Counted from the first letter of the stretch, positions 34,552 through 43,683 are shown. The stretch: DNA of 64,000 nucleotides from Flavobacterium soli DSM 19725 (GCF_000422705.1 NZ_AUGO01000002.1:186001-250000), one strand, 5' to 3'. Program-made: numbers and translations. Notes: a model not told the origin generated them from the letters alone.

Positions 34552-35208
34552 ATGAAGCAGATGATAAAAATAGCAATTGCCGACGATAATTCATTCCTAA
34601 TCAAAACAGCCCAAGAAAAATTATCTTTTTTTGATGATTTAAGCGTGAAATTAATCGCTGTTGATGGTAAAGATTTGCTTGAGAAGCTCGAAATAAATCA
34701 TAACGTTGATCTCATTTTGATGGATATAGAAATGCCCGAAATGAATGGAATTGAAGCCACAACCTGCATTAAAATAAAGTATCCTCAGATAAAAATCCTC
34801 ATATTGACCGTTTTTGATAACGATGAAAATATCTTCAATGCAATCAAGGCAGGAGCCGATGGTTATCTGTTAAAGGAAATCAACCCAAAAGATTTGCATC
34901 AGGGAATTCTCGAAACCTTGAATGGTGGAGCTGCAATGCATCCATCAATTGCCTATAAAACCCTGAAATTGCTTCGAAATCCACAAGATTTTGAGAATAA
35001 AGAATGTCAGGAAAAAATTAAATTATCCTCTAGGGAAATCGAAGTTTTAGAGCAGTTGAGCAAAGGATTAAATTACAATACCATTGCCGATAATTTAATT
35101 TTATCGCCAAGCACGGTGCGAAAACATATTGAAAATATCTATTCGAAATTGCAGGTTCACAACAAACTCGAAGCGGTTCAAAAAGCGAAAAGCAATAACT
35201 TAATCTGA
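34552..35208 (+). CDS. NarL/LuxR-type response regulator, module 2
   Basis: This 218-residue regulator has a receiver with the phosphorylation site in LILMDIEMPEMNG (Asp58 from this ATG, Asp55 if the ATG at 34561 is used) and a LuxR helix-turn-helix with LSSREIEVLEQLSKGL and STVRKHIENIYSKLQV. It is closely similar to the module 1 regulator throughout, including FDNDENIFNAIKAGADGYL. The near-identical recognition helix suggests overlapping DNA targets, so cross-talk is likely. Confidence 0.93.
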   Translation: MKQMIKIAIADDNSFLIKTAQEKLSFFDDLSVKLIAVDGKDLLEKLEINHNVDLILMDIEMPEMNGIEATTCIKIKYPQIKILILTVFDNDENIFNAIKAGADGYLLKEINPKDLHQGILETLNGGAAMHPSIAYKTLKLLRNPQDFENKECQEKIKLSSREIEVLEQLSKGLNYNTIADNLILSPSTVRKHIENIYSKLQVHNKLEAVQKAKSNNLI

Positions 35209-35262
35209 AAATTATAAAACCCAATTGCTTCTTTTTTTTCTTATTTTTATAAAAAAATTAAA

Positions 35263-35877
35263 ATGAAAAGAATTCTAATTGGAGTGGCAATTATTGTTGG
35301 CGTGATTTTGTTGTTCAAATTTTGCGATTTCAAGAAAGACAAATCCAATATTGAATATAACTCCAACCTTATCCAGCAACAAATCCTCAATGTTGGAAAA
35401 TTAGTGGTTACCGAAGGTCATTTTTCCGAAGTGCTCACCTATAAAGATCAAGATAAATACCTCATGGATTTAGTGTCTTTTGAGAAAAAAGCGTTGATTG
35501 TTGTTAATGCAGATGTGACAGTTTCCTATGATTTACGTCAAGTAAAATACGATATAGACGAGAAAAACAAAACCATAACCATTACCAATATTCCCGAAGA
35601 AGAAATCAAAATCAGTCCCGATATCAAATTTTATGATGTCAGCCAAAGCCGATTCAACCAATTTACGGGAGACGACTACAACAAAGTGAATAAGACTGTA
35701 AAGGCAAATCTCGCCAAGAAAATCGAAAAATCAACTTTAAAATCAAATGCCAAAAACCGCTTGGTTAGCGAATTATCAAAGATATTAATCTTGACAAATT
35801 CTATGGAATGGACGTTGAAATTCGAAGGCAATGTCATTGAAAAAGAAACCGATTTGAGCTCAAATATCAAAGGGTAA
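35263..35877 (+). CDS. DUF4230 family membrane-anchored protein
   Basis: This 204-residue protein has one N-terminal membrane helix (about 3-20) and an extracytoplasmic mixed alpha/beta domain. The blocks VSFEKKALIVVNADVTVSYDL and ITITNIPEEEIKISPDIKFY are characteristic of DUF4230. The family role is unknown. It is 54 bp after the module 2 regulator and could be in its transcript or be a regulated neighbour. A long inverted repeat follows. Confidence 0.8.
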   Translation: MKRILIGVAIIVGVILLFKFCDFKKDKSNIEYNSNLIQQQILNVGKLVVTEGHFSEVLTYKDQDKYLMDLVSFEKKALIVVNADVTVSYDLRQVKYDIDEKNKTITITNIPEEEIKISPDIKFYDVSQSRFNQFTGDDYNKVNKTVKANLAKKIEKSTLKSNAKNRLVSELSKILILTNSMEWTLKFEGNVIEKETDLSSNIKG

Positions 35878-35879
35878 TA

Positions 35880-35939
35880 AACACAGATTCCACAGATTTA
35901 CACAAACAAAAATCTGTGCTAATCTGTGGAATCTGTGTT
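35880..35939. terminator. 19-bp inverted repeat between convergent genes
   Basis: The arms 35880-35898 and 35921-35939 pair perfectly over 19 bp (AACACAGATTCCACAGATT and complement) around a 22-nt loop that contains a further ATCTGTG copy. It ends with AAACTTTTTTT on the plus side. The position between convergent genes fits a bidirectional terminator, but the arms resemble a dispersed intergenic repeat. Confidence 0.7.
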
Positions 35940-35951
35940 AAACTTTTTTTT

Positions 35952-37712
35952 CTAATTCACACTCTCATTTTCAAAAATCAATTCCAAACCATTCGAAATT
36001 AACTTATTCAATTCAGGGCGATTTTCTTTTAATTTTTCAAGATGAATCAAAACTTCCTGCATCAATTCAGGCTCGTTTTTATCCTTCAATAGTTCTACAA
36101 TTTCTATTGATAGCAACCAATCCTTCGGATGTTGCGTTTTCACGGTATGAAAAATAGTTGACAAAGAATCGTTATTGTTGTTTCCTTCACGGATGTTTCG
36201 CACTTCTCTATATAATTCCTCCAAATTAGAACGTTCCTCTGATTTTTTAGCCTTAATCGTCTTGCTAGACGGAACATGAGTAATCAAGTCAAAACTATTC
36301 ACATCGGCAGGACCCGAAAATGCAGAAACCACTTTCTTTCCAACCGCCATATCATAAATTCCCCATTCAGGTTGGAACAAAACAGTTTCGCCGTGTTTCA
36401 CGGTGCAATTTCTAAAGCTAATCAAGATAATCTCGCCTTGCAGATTTCTTGAACCTGTAATGATTTCGCCACTAACGGTAATGTCACCTTCAAATTCAAG
36501 CGTCACCGTTTCGCCTTCATAAATATTATAGGCTTTCAAATCTCTCGGACTCATATCCTCAATCGTCAAATTGATACCTTTTAAAGTTCCAATCGGACTT
36601 CCAAAACCTTCAGAATGTGTATTTGTTCCGTGACCCACAAGTTCCTTGTTTCGGTAAGAAAGTGCCGTTTTTCCAACCGTTTGCACATAAACTGATTTAC
36701 CGTTATGTTCAATTACGTTAGTGAAAACACCCGAAATTTGCAATCCTGTGCTCAATTCAATAGTTCCCAGAGCTTTAGAGTCAATCAATTTCTGAACGCT
36801 TTTTGGACCACCTTTTCGCAATGCCATCGTGTTAGCAAACTCTTCCAAAACCTGACTCAAAAAAGCAAAATCAGGCGTTACAAAAAGTTGAGGTTGAGGT
36901 TTGGTGATGTCAAAACTTTGCTCTGCAGCATCAAGCGAATACGGAATTTTTTTCACTTCATCCGTCATGCACCAGGCACTTTCACCAATCGAAGACAATA
37001 ATCCAGCACCATATATTTTTGGGTTTTCAACTGTTCCAATCAAGCCATATTCAACCGTCCACCAATGCAGATTTCTGATTTTTGCCATCTCCGACATTTC
37101 GCCCATATTGTTCTGCAAATCTTCCACCGCCTTTTCCGCAGCGTCAATTTCGTTTTGTGGCGTTCCTTCAGCTTCCTTCAAAATCGAAAGCAATCGAATC
37201 GCCTCATACATTTCATAATCCTTGTGAGAAGAAATCGCCTTGCAGCCAATTTCACCAAAACGACGCAAATATTCTGCATATTCTGGATTCGCAATAATCG
37301 GAGCGTGACCAGCACCTTCGTGAATAATATCCGGAGCCGGAGTATATTCAATATGCTCCAATTGTCGAATGTCCGAAGCAATCACCAATACATTATACGC
37401 CTGAAATTCCATAAAAGCATTTGGCGGAATAAACCCGTCTACAGCAACTGCAGCCCAACCAATTTCTTTCAAAATTCGGTTCATGCCATACATATTCGGA
37501 ATATTTTCAATCTCCAAACCTGTCTTTTTCAAGCCATCCAAATACGAATTATGGGCCACTTTACTCAAATAATCTACATTTTTTCGCATCACATAACGCC
37601 AAACCGCCTGATTTATCGGAGTATAATCCGCATAATCCTGTGGTTTAATAAACTGCTTTAAATGCTTTGGTAACCTGTCAATCAAAGGGTTACTTTCAAA
37701 TGAATTCGTCAT
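35952..37712 (-). CDS. phhA: Aromatic amino acid hydroxylase (phenylalanine 4-monooxygenase type), long form
   Basis: This 586-residue pterin-dependent iron enzyme hydroxylates an aromatic amino acid, probably phenylalanine to tyrosine. The iron ligands are His131 and His136 in IIHEGAGHAPII and Glu221 in WWTVEYGL. The gap between the second His and Glu is 85 residues against 40 in the human enzyme, so an insert of about 45 residues (helical, EAEGTPQNEIDAAEKAVEDL) separates them. A C-terminal extension of about 270 residues of unknown fold follows. The ATG at 37712 is chosen because the upstream 25 codons look non-coding and hold a promoter-like TAACTTTA. The dehydratase at 5541 recycles its cofactor. 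Confidence 0.88.
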   Translation of the reverse strand: MTNSFESNPLIDRLPKHLKQFIKPQDYADYTPINQAVWRYVMRKNVDYLSKVAHNSYLDGLKKTGLEIENIPNMYGMNRILKEIGWAAVAVDGFIPPNAFMEFQAYNVLVIASDIRQLEHIEYTPAPDIIHEGAGHAPIIANPEYAEYLRRFGEIGCKAISSHKDYEMYEAIRLLSILKEAEGTPQNEIDAAEKAVEDLQNNMGEMSEMAKIRNLHWWTVEYGLIGTVENPKIYGAGLLSSIGESAWCMTDEVKKIPYSLDAAEQSFDITKPQPQLFVTPDFAFLSQVLEEFANTMALRKGGPKSVQKLIDSKALGTIELSTGLQISGVFTNVIEHNGKSVYVQTVGKTALSYRNKELVGHGTNTHSEGFGSPIGTLKGINLTIEDMSPRDLKAYNIYEGETVTLEFEGDITVSGEIITGSRNLQGEIILISFRNCTVKHGETVLFQPEWGIYDMAVGKKVVSAFSGPADVNSFDLITHVPSSKTIKAKKSEERSNLEELYREVRNIREGNNNNDSLSTIFHTVKTQHPKDWLLSIEIVELLKDKNEPELMQEVLIHLEKLKENRPELNKLISNGLELIFENESVN

Positions 37713-37818
37713 AACTTCAAACGTTGTAGTTGGTCGTAAAGTTACGATTTTTTTTGTTGTTGCCATTCGAGGAACGAGGAATCTCATCCAAATTTTCAGG
37801 AGCTATTTCCAGCTTTCC

Positions 37819-37834
37819 TCCCGAAGCTTCGGGA
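37819..37834. repeat. REP-like perfect palindrome
   Basis: TCCCGAAGCTTCGGGA is a 16-bp perfect palindrome. It is a variant of the copies at 8533-8548 and 40858-40873 and lies in a spacer with GGGCTAGGGTGG. The 240-bp spacer has no gene. Confidence 0.65.
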
Positions 37835-37879
37835 CTGGGCTAGGGTGGTGGTGGTGAAATTGATGTTTAGGTAAAAATA

Positions 37880-37905
37880 AAACCGTCGCATTTCTACAAC
37901 GGTTT
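37880..37905 (-). terminator. Terminator of the AsmA-like gene
   Basis: On the minus strand AAACCGTTGTA and TGCGACGGTTT form an 11-bp stem with two wobbles and a GAAA loop, followed by TATTTTTAC. Confidence 0.75.
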
Positions 37906-37952
37906 TGATTTCTTAATGAAACTTAATTTCTTAATGTTTTAAATGATACGGA

Positions 37953-40736
37953 TTATTCAGCCACAACATTTTCCTTCTTCACTTCCACAGGAGCCGGAAC
38001 ATTTTCATCATATTCTGTTTCCTCCAAATCTTCCGATTTTCTACCCAATTTCACCTTCGGATTTTCTTGAGTGCCACTCACTTTCATTGGAATTCCCAAA
38101 ATCCCGAAAGGAGGCAACCCCAAACGCATTTTCAGGTTCAAATTCCCGTCGAGGCTCGTCTGGCCTTCAAATCGGAGACGGAATCCTGCTACTTTAATCT
38201 TGAAACGTTCAATGTTGATGATGTTGTTCTTTATGGTCGTTTTAATATCCACTTTGGAAACATCCGGATTTTTAATTTCTTCGGTTTCGGTTTGTTTCGA
38301 AACGGCATTCAGCAACTTGAAGCCTTTCATTTTTACTTTTTTTACAGAAAGTGTTCCTCCACCATTCAAGGAAGGCATAATCGGTTGCATATTGTTATCC
38401 AAAACGCCCGAAATTTTATAATCCAAAGAAACAATTCCTTCTGCATTTTCGGCAGCCGAAGCGATTTCTTTAAACATCTTAATTTCATTATAAGCACGTT
38501 TTATATCAAAGTCATTGGCTACTATTTTATAATCGAATTTGGCTTTTTGAGTACCTTCGTTTTTGTAAAAAGCATCCATTTTTGCCACAGCATCAATAAT
38601 GGTCAATGTTCCATTTTGCAATGATAACGAGCCTTTGCTTATCTTTAGATTTCCGGCCAAATTCTTCACAACCAAATCATCATACAAAATTTTCGAAGCA
38701 TTAAAACGCAGATTCAAATCCAGATTATTTGGAATTTCAATTACTGTCGAAACCGTTTTTTGTTGTTCGTCTTCATCATCAGCATTGGTTTTTACAACTT
38801 CGGTCGGAATTAATTCGTTGATGTTTAATTCATCTGAAGAAAAACTGAAATTTCCCCTCAAGATTTGGTTTTTGGCCAGAACAAAATTGATGGCATTTTC
38901 AACATAACCGTTCATAGTAACATTTGCCGAACCATACACACCATTGAAATTCTGAAATTTCATTTGATCCTGATTAAACGTAAAAAGACCGTTTTTTATC
39001 GTGAAGGATTTAGGTAAATAATCGCTTCTAGTCACAATGTTTTTAAGCTCTAATGTTCCGCTATTTTTCAGTTTGCTAAAGTTTTTGTTGGTGGCATCGC
39101 TTTGTCTTCCGGCAAGACTTAAATCGGCTTTGATAAATCCGTCCAAGTCCAATCCTTTTTGTGAAAATACTTTATACACTTTCGCCACATTGATGGTTCC
39201 TTTTGCTTTTACATCATATAAAATGTCTTCAAAATTTTTGAATGAAGCCTTAACATCAAAGGGTTCTCCTTCAAACTTAAATCCAGCTTGCGGAATCAAA
39301 AACGCAATATCTTTAAAGTTGCCCGTCTTGTTTTCAAGATTTGCATTGATGTTGATGTTCTGAATCGGATTCGGATAATATTCGGTTTTTATAAATCCAT
39401 CCACCAGATGAAATTTTCCTTTTGTTACAGGAAATTTATGGTTTTTTGAATTGTAAACGCCATCGGCAAGAATATCAATATTGAGTTTCCCTTTTAAAAC
39501 CAGATCGTTAATTCCGATTGCCTTGTTGAGTTTTTCAAGATTCAAATCCGATTTTATTTTGCTTTTTATGGCAATAGATTCGCCAAATCCTTCGGTTTTT
39601 ACAATTCCGCTGAAATAATCTTTTCCAACCATAAAATACAGGGAATCAACGTTTACTTTAAGTTTTGTAATATCCAGTTGAGGCAGTTGTGTTTGGAAAT
39701 TCAAATATATTTTTTCAGCAGCTTCGGGCGTTTTATTATGAGCGACATAACCTTCACGGACTTTTAATCCAAAAGTGACATTCGGTTTCAGGTTTTCGGA
39801 AGCAATATATTTTCCTTTTAAGGTAAAATATGCATCCGTTTTACCTTTAATTTGGGTTTTGCTTAACCAAGTGATGAACTTTGGCGGTAGTGCCGTAAAC
39901 AAATCGTGGAGGTTGCTGTTTTCGGTTTTTACATTAAAATCTAAAGCATAACCATTTTTTAAAAAATCAAAACTTCCTTTGAATTCTACTGGAAGTTTGT
40001 TGATGACAAGGTCATTTTTCTGAAAAACAAAAGAAAGTGAGTTGGTATTGATTTTGGTTAAAAGCTTGGCTGAAACTTTTTTATTGGTGAGATATTCTTC
40101 TTTATCGAAAGCGAAGTCTAGGTTTGCAATTTCGGCTTTGGTTGCCAAATCAAAATTGGATTTTTCCAAATCACCTTTCCCTATATAGTTAAATCCTGTG
40201 GCTTTTATTTTTATTTTGGAAGCCAAATCATTATAAATCAATGAAGTGTTTTCAATTTGAATGCGTTCTAATTTTAATGAAGCACTTTCGGAATTTGAAA
40301 CGGTATCCTTGCTATCGGATTTATAAACATTATAATTAGCTTCCCCTTTTTTATTGATTTGAACATTAATTTTGGCATTATCGATATAAATTTCATCAAT
40401 ATTCATCTGGCTTCCGAAAAGCAAACTCGGAACATCAATTCCCAAACCGATTTCTTTAGCCGAAACCAGCGATTGATTTTTAAAAGGGTGCGAACCATTC
40501 AAATTAAAATCATTCAAGGTTAAGGTCAATGAGGGAAAATGTTTGAAAAATGAAAGTTCTGAATCTTGAAAATTCAATTCGCCATCCAAGTTTTCATTTG
40601 CTAAAACTTTGATTTTTTCTGTAATCGTATCAGCAAATATAATCGGTAAAATAAATAGAAGCGCGAGGATGGTTCCAAATGTAATGCCGCTGATTTTTAA
40701 TATCTTTCGAAGTAAAGATTTCTTTTTCTGTTCCAC
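37953..40736 (-). CDS. AsmA-like protein
   Basis: This 927-residue protein has one N-terminal membrane helix (about 14-35), then a long repetitive beta-rich region, as in AsmA/YhdP-type proteins that bridge the envelope and are thought to move phospholipids to the outer membrane. The N-terminal AsmA segment LTLTLNDFNLNGSHPF and the C-terminal NLKMRLGLPPFGILGIPMKV match. A late acidic tail (SEDLEETEYDENVP) is notable. It is a single gene with its own terminator at 37880-37905. Confidence 0.85.
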   Translation of the reverse strand: MEQKKKSLLRKILKISGITFGTILALLFILPIIFADTITEKIKVLANENLDGELNFQDSELSFFKHFPSLTLTLNDFNLNGSHPFKNQSLVSAKEIGLGIDVPSLLFGSQMNIDEIYIDNAKINVQINKKGEANYNVYKSDSKDTVSNSESASLKLERIQIENTSLIYNDLASKIKIKATGFNYIGKGDLEKSNFDLATKAEIANLDFAFDKEEYLTNKKVSAKLLTKINTNSLSFVFQKNDLVINKLPVEFKGSFDFLKNGYALDFNVKTENSNLHDLFTALPPKFITWLSKTQIKGKTDAYFTLKGKYIASENLKPNVTFGLKVREGYVAHNKTPEAAEKIYLNFQTQLPQLDITKLKVNVDSLYFMVGKDYFSGIVKTEGFGESIAIKSKIKSDLNLEKLNKAIGINDLVLKGKLNIDILADGVYNSKNHKFPVTKGKFHLVDGFIKTEYYPNPIQNININANLENKTGNFKDIAFLIPQAGFKFEGEPFDVKASFKNFEDILYDVKAKGTINVAKVYKVFSQKGLDLDGFIKADLSLAGRQSDATNKNFSKLKNSGTLELKNIVTRSDYLPKSFTIKNGLFTFNQDQMKFQNFNGVYGSANVTMNGYVENAINFVLAKNQILRGNFSFSSDELNINELIPTEVVKTNADDEDEQQKTVSTVIEIPNNLDLNLRFNASKILYDDLVVKNLAGNLKISKGSLSLQNGTLTIIDAVAKMDAFYKNEGTQKAKFDYKIVANDFDIKRAYNEIKMFKEIASAAENAEGIVSLDYKISGVLDNNMQPIMPSLNGGGTLSVKKVKMKGFKLLNAVSKQTETEEIKNPDVSKVDIKTTIKNNIINIERFKIKVAGFRLRFEGQTSLDGNLNLKMRLGLPPFGILGIPMKVSGTQENPKVKLGRKSEDLEETEYDENVPAPVEVKKENVVAE

Positions 40737-40806
40737 TTTTGTTTTTGTTTTTGGACGCCAAAGTTACAATTAAAGAGATGAAATTTTAACATTTAGAAAT
40801 AAAAAA

Positions 40807-40830
40807 AACCGCAACATTTCTGCTACGGTT
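40807..40830 (-). terminator. Terminator of the DUF4136 lipoprotein gene
   Basis: On the minus strand a 10-position stem (AACCGTAGCA/TGTTGCGGTT, two wobbles) with a GAAA loop is followed by TTTTTTT. It is a strong intrinsic terminator. Confidence 0.8.
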
Positions 40831-40857
40831 ATATATTTTTCAGACACTGAATACTGC

Positions 40858-40873
40858 TCCCGAAACTTCGGGA
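40858..40873. repeat. REP-like palindrome
   Basis: TCCCGAAACTTCGGGA is identical to the copy at 8533-8548. It lies 18 bp after the stop of the DUF4136 gene. Confidence 0.65.
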
Positions 40874-40890
40874 TGAACACTGAACACTGT

Positions 40891-41445
40891 TTACTTCTTC
40901 TTCGGAGGATATTGTTCTAAAATCTTGGTCACAAATTCCTTGATTCGTTCTTCTTTTTTTTCAGTGTTTTTGGTCAAATTGCCATCACCTTCACCTTGCC
41001 AAACCATTTCTTTTTTCTTGGCATCAATCAAATCGATAAACAAAGTTCCTTCTGTAGAGCGAGATACAGAAGTTTGGCCTCCATACATCCAAGGATTCCA
41101 ACCCCATCCCCAGCCGTAACCCCAGCCAGCATTGAAAGTGTTTACATCTACTTGTTCTCTTGATTTGGTGAAAATATTTACTAATAGATCTGGATTTTCA
41201 CTTTTTGTAAATCCTTTGGCAACCATTTGTTCTTCAATGGCACGAAGAATTCTTTTTTTGTCCAGATCAGAAATTTCAACTTTGTCAATTCCATTTTTAT
41301 AGAAAGCGAATGTTTTATACTGCGTAAAATCTACATTCTTATCAAAATCATTTGCCACTCTAACTGAGGAACAAGAACCTAGGATTAAAAGCATGAATAG
41401 GGGTAAAAATTGTATTGTTTTCATAGCAAATTTATTTATGTTCAT
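40891..41445 (-). CDS. DUF4136 family lipoprotein
   Basis: This lipoprotein of 184 residues (177 if the ATG at 41424 is used) has a signal ending LGSCSSVRVAND, without the acidic surface-export motif, so it is probably periplasmic. The DUF4136 pattern is seen in FTQYKTFAFYKNG, RILRAIEEQMVAKGFTKSE and LLVNIFTK. A Gly/Trp-rich loop (GWGYGWGWGWNPW) follows. The first ATG at 41445 lies inside the end of the small gene upstream (overlap 14 bp), so translation is probably coupled to it. Function is unknown. Confidence 0.85.
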   Translation of the reverse strand: MNINKFAMKTIQFLPLFMLLILGSCSSVRVANDFDKNVDFTQYKTFAFYKNGIDKVEISDLDKKRILRAIEEQMVAKGFTKSENPDLLVNIFTKSREQVDVNTFNAGWGYGWGWGWNPWMYGGQTSVSRSTEGTLFIDLIDAKKKEMVWQGEGDGNLTKNTEKKEERIKEFVTKILEQYPPKKK

Positions 41446-41587
41446 TTTTCTCTTTAAAGCTCAAAACGATTGCAATTATGTTGAAGATGATCGAACTGTA
41501 TAATAGAAAACGATTATCGAGTAGTATGCCTATTGGTAGTAGGATACAACCAAACGCCAATAGGTAAATACTGCTTTTCTTTTTCAT
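41432..41587 (-). CDS. Small two-helix membrane protein (51 aa)
   Basis: This frame starts at an ATG one base after the hutU stop codon and encodes 51 residues. It has a basic start (MKKKSS), two hydrophobic stretches (about 7-23 and 28-43) and a charged tail (KEKNEHK). It ends within the N-terminus of the DUF4136 gene, giving the chain hutU, small protein, lipoprotein with no free spacer. The tight packing and membrane character support a real gene. No family was recognised. Confidence 0.6.
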   Translation of the reverse strand: MKKKSSIYLLAFGCILLPIGILLDNRFLLYSSIIFNIIAIVLSFKEKNEHK

Positions 41588-41588
41588 A

Positions 41589-43571
41589 TTAAAAATTTAA
41601 AATAGCATCATCTACTAAATTAGGGATGGTAACTTTTAGCAAAGGTTGCGTTTCCATTGCTCTTTTTATTGCAAAAATAGCACCATCATTTCGAGCCCAA
41701 TTTCTTCTGGAAATTCCATTATTTACATCCCAGAAAAGCATTGATTCTAAACGTCTTGAGGCTTCTTTAGAGCCATCAAGAACCATACCAAAACCACCGT
41801 TGATTACTTCGCCCCAACCAACTCCACCACCATTGTGGATAGAAACCCAAGTGGCACCTCTAAAACTGTCTCCAATTACGTTTTGAATTGCCATATCAGC
41901 TGTAAAACGTGATCCGTCATAGATATTTGAAGTTTCTCGGTAAGGAGAATCTGTTCCAGAAACATCGTGATGATCACGGCCTAAAACTACATATCCGATT
42001 TCACCTTTTGCAATCGCTTGATTGAAGGCTTCGGCAATTTTGATTCTTCCTTCGGCATCTGCATATAAAATTCGGGCTTGAGACCCAACAACTAATTTAT
42101 TTTCTTGAGCTCCTTTGATCCACTGGATATTATCAGCCATTTGCTGTTGGATTTCTTCAGGAGAATTCTTCATCATTTCTTCCAAAACATCACAGGCAAT
42201 TTTATCGGTTTTGGCTAAATCTTCTGGGTTTCCAGATGTACAAACCCATCGGAAAGGTCCAAATCCATAATCGAAACACATAGGTCCCATAATGTCTTGA
42301 ACATAACTCGGATATTTGAAATCGATTTTATTTTCGGCCATAATATCGGCTCCAGCTCGCGAAGCTTCAAGCAAAAAGGCATTTCCGTAATCAAAAAAGT
42401 AGGTGCCTTTTGCAGTATGTTTATTAATGGCATTGGCATGACGGCGAAGTGTTTTTTGAACTTCTTCCTTGAATTTTTCAGGATGGTTCGCCATCAATTC
42501 ATTTGATTCTTCAAAAGTATAACCTGTTGGATAATAACCACCAGCCCAAGGATTATGCAACGAAGTTTGGTCGGAACCTAGATCAATGTGTAAGTTTTCC
42601 TGATCAAATCGCTCCCAAACATCTACCACATTTCCTAAATAGGCAATCGAAACGACTTCTTTATTTTCCAATGCTTTTTTGACTCTTGGAACCAGTTCTT
42701 CAATGTTTTCGATAATTTCATTGATCCAACCTTGAGAATGACGAATGTGTGTGATTTTTGGATTTACTTCTGCACAAACCGTAACGCAGCCTGCAATGTT
42801 TCCGGCTTTTGGTTGAGCTCCAGACATTCCGCCTAAACCTGATGTTACGAACAATCCACCAGAAGGAGATTTTTTTATTTTTCGGAATCCATTCAAAACG
42901 GTAATTGTAGTTCCGTGAACGATTCCTTGTGGTCCGATGTACATGTAACTTCCAGCTGTCATCTGACCATATTGTGTGACACCAAGAGCATTAAATTTTT
43001 CCCAATCATCCGGTTTTGAATAGTTTGGAATCATCATTCCGTTCGTAACTACAACTCTTGGAGCATCTTTATGCGAAGGAAACAATCCCATCGGATGTCC
43101 AGAATAAATAGCCAAAGTTTGCTCTTCGGTCATTTCCGAAAGGTATTTCATCGTCAATAAATATTGAGCCCAATTCGAAAAAACAGCTCCATTCCCGCCA
43201 TACGTAATCAATTCATGAGGATGTTGTGCCACGGCATAATCCAAATTGTTTTGAATCATCAGCATGATTGCTTTCGCCTGTTCACATTTTCCAGGATATT
43301 CAGAAATTGGCCTTGCATACATTCTATAATCAGGACGAAAGCGGTACATATAAATTCGACCATAGGTATTCAATTCTTCCAAAAATTCCTTTGCCAAAAC
43401 CGCGTGGTCTTTTGGTTCAAAATAGCGTAAAGCATTTCGAACGGCCAGTTTTTTTTCTTCGTCCGAAAGAATTTCTTTTCTTTTCGGAGCGTGATTAATT
43501 TCGATTTCGTAAGGTTTTGGTTGTGGTAAAACGGATGGAATTCCTTGTTGTATTTGTTCCTTGAAGGTCAT
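41589..43571 (-). CDS. hutU: Urocanate hydratase, long form
   Basis: This 660-residue enzyme adds water to urocanate in histidine degradation and uses tightly bound NAD+ as an electrophile. Conserved blocks are ITYGGNGAVFSNWAQY, TSGLGGMSGAQPKAGNIAG, DQTSLHNPWAGGYYP, and the active-site Cys region CFDYGFGPFRWVCTSG. It is about 100 residues longer than the well-known Pseudomonas enzyme. No other hut genes are in this window. It heads a transcript with the two small downstream genes. Confidence 0.93.
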   Translation of the reverse strand: MTFKEQIQQGIPSVLPQPKPYEIEINHAPKRKEILSDEEKKLAVRNALRYFEPKDHAVLAKEFLEELNTYGRIYMYRFRPDYRMYARPISEYPGKCEQAKAIMLMIQNNLDYAVAQHPHELITYGGNGAVFSNWAQYLLTMKYLSEMTEEQTLAIYSGHPMGLFPSHKDAPRVVVTNGMMIPNYSKPDDWEKFNALGVTQYGQMTAGSYMYIGPQGIVHGTTITVLNGFRKIKKSPSGGLFVTSGLGGMSGAQPKAGNIAGCVTVCAEVNPKITHIRHSQGWINEIIENIEELVPRVKKALENKEVVSIAYLGNVVDVWERFDQENLHIDLGSDQTSLHNPWAGGYYPTGYTFEESNELMANHPEKFKEEVQKTLRRHANAINKHTAKGTYFFDYGNAFLLEASRAGADIMAENKIDFKYPSYVQDIMGPMCFDYGFGPFRWVCTSGNPEDLAKTDKIACDVLEEMMKNSPEEIQQQMADNIQWIKGAQENKLVVGSQARILYADAEGRIKIAEAFNQAIAKGEIGYVVLGRDHHDVSGTDSPYRETSNIYDGSRFTADMAIQNVIGDSFRGATWVSIHNGGGVGWGEVINGGFGMVLDGSKEASRRLESMLFWDVNNGISRRNWARNDGAIFAIKRAMETQPLLKVTIPNLVDDAILNF

Positions 43572-43683
43572 TTTTATTAATTTAAAGATTGAAAAATTTA
43601 AAGATTGAAAAATTCCATAAAAAGAACTTTCATTTTCTTAAATTGACTTGCCTATTTATTTTTTTGTAAATTATCTAATTATC

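Noticed and set aside
37065..37661. 198-codon plus-strand frame inside the aromatic hydroxylase gene
   Set aside because: Antisense shadow; composition is dominated by Ile/Arg/His/Ser runs with no family resemblance, whereas the minus strand has all catalytic residues.
37713..37787. 25-codon upstream extension of the aromatic hydroxylase
   Set aside because: The stretch contains a promoter-like TAACTTTA and does not look like protein; the ATG at 37712 gives a family-like start.
43585..43615. AAGATTGAAAAATTT direct repeat before hutU as an operator
   Set aside because: Similar low-complexity ATTTGA/GATTGAAA repeats occur in several spacers (e.g. 19960-20055), so a specific operator role is not supported.
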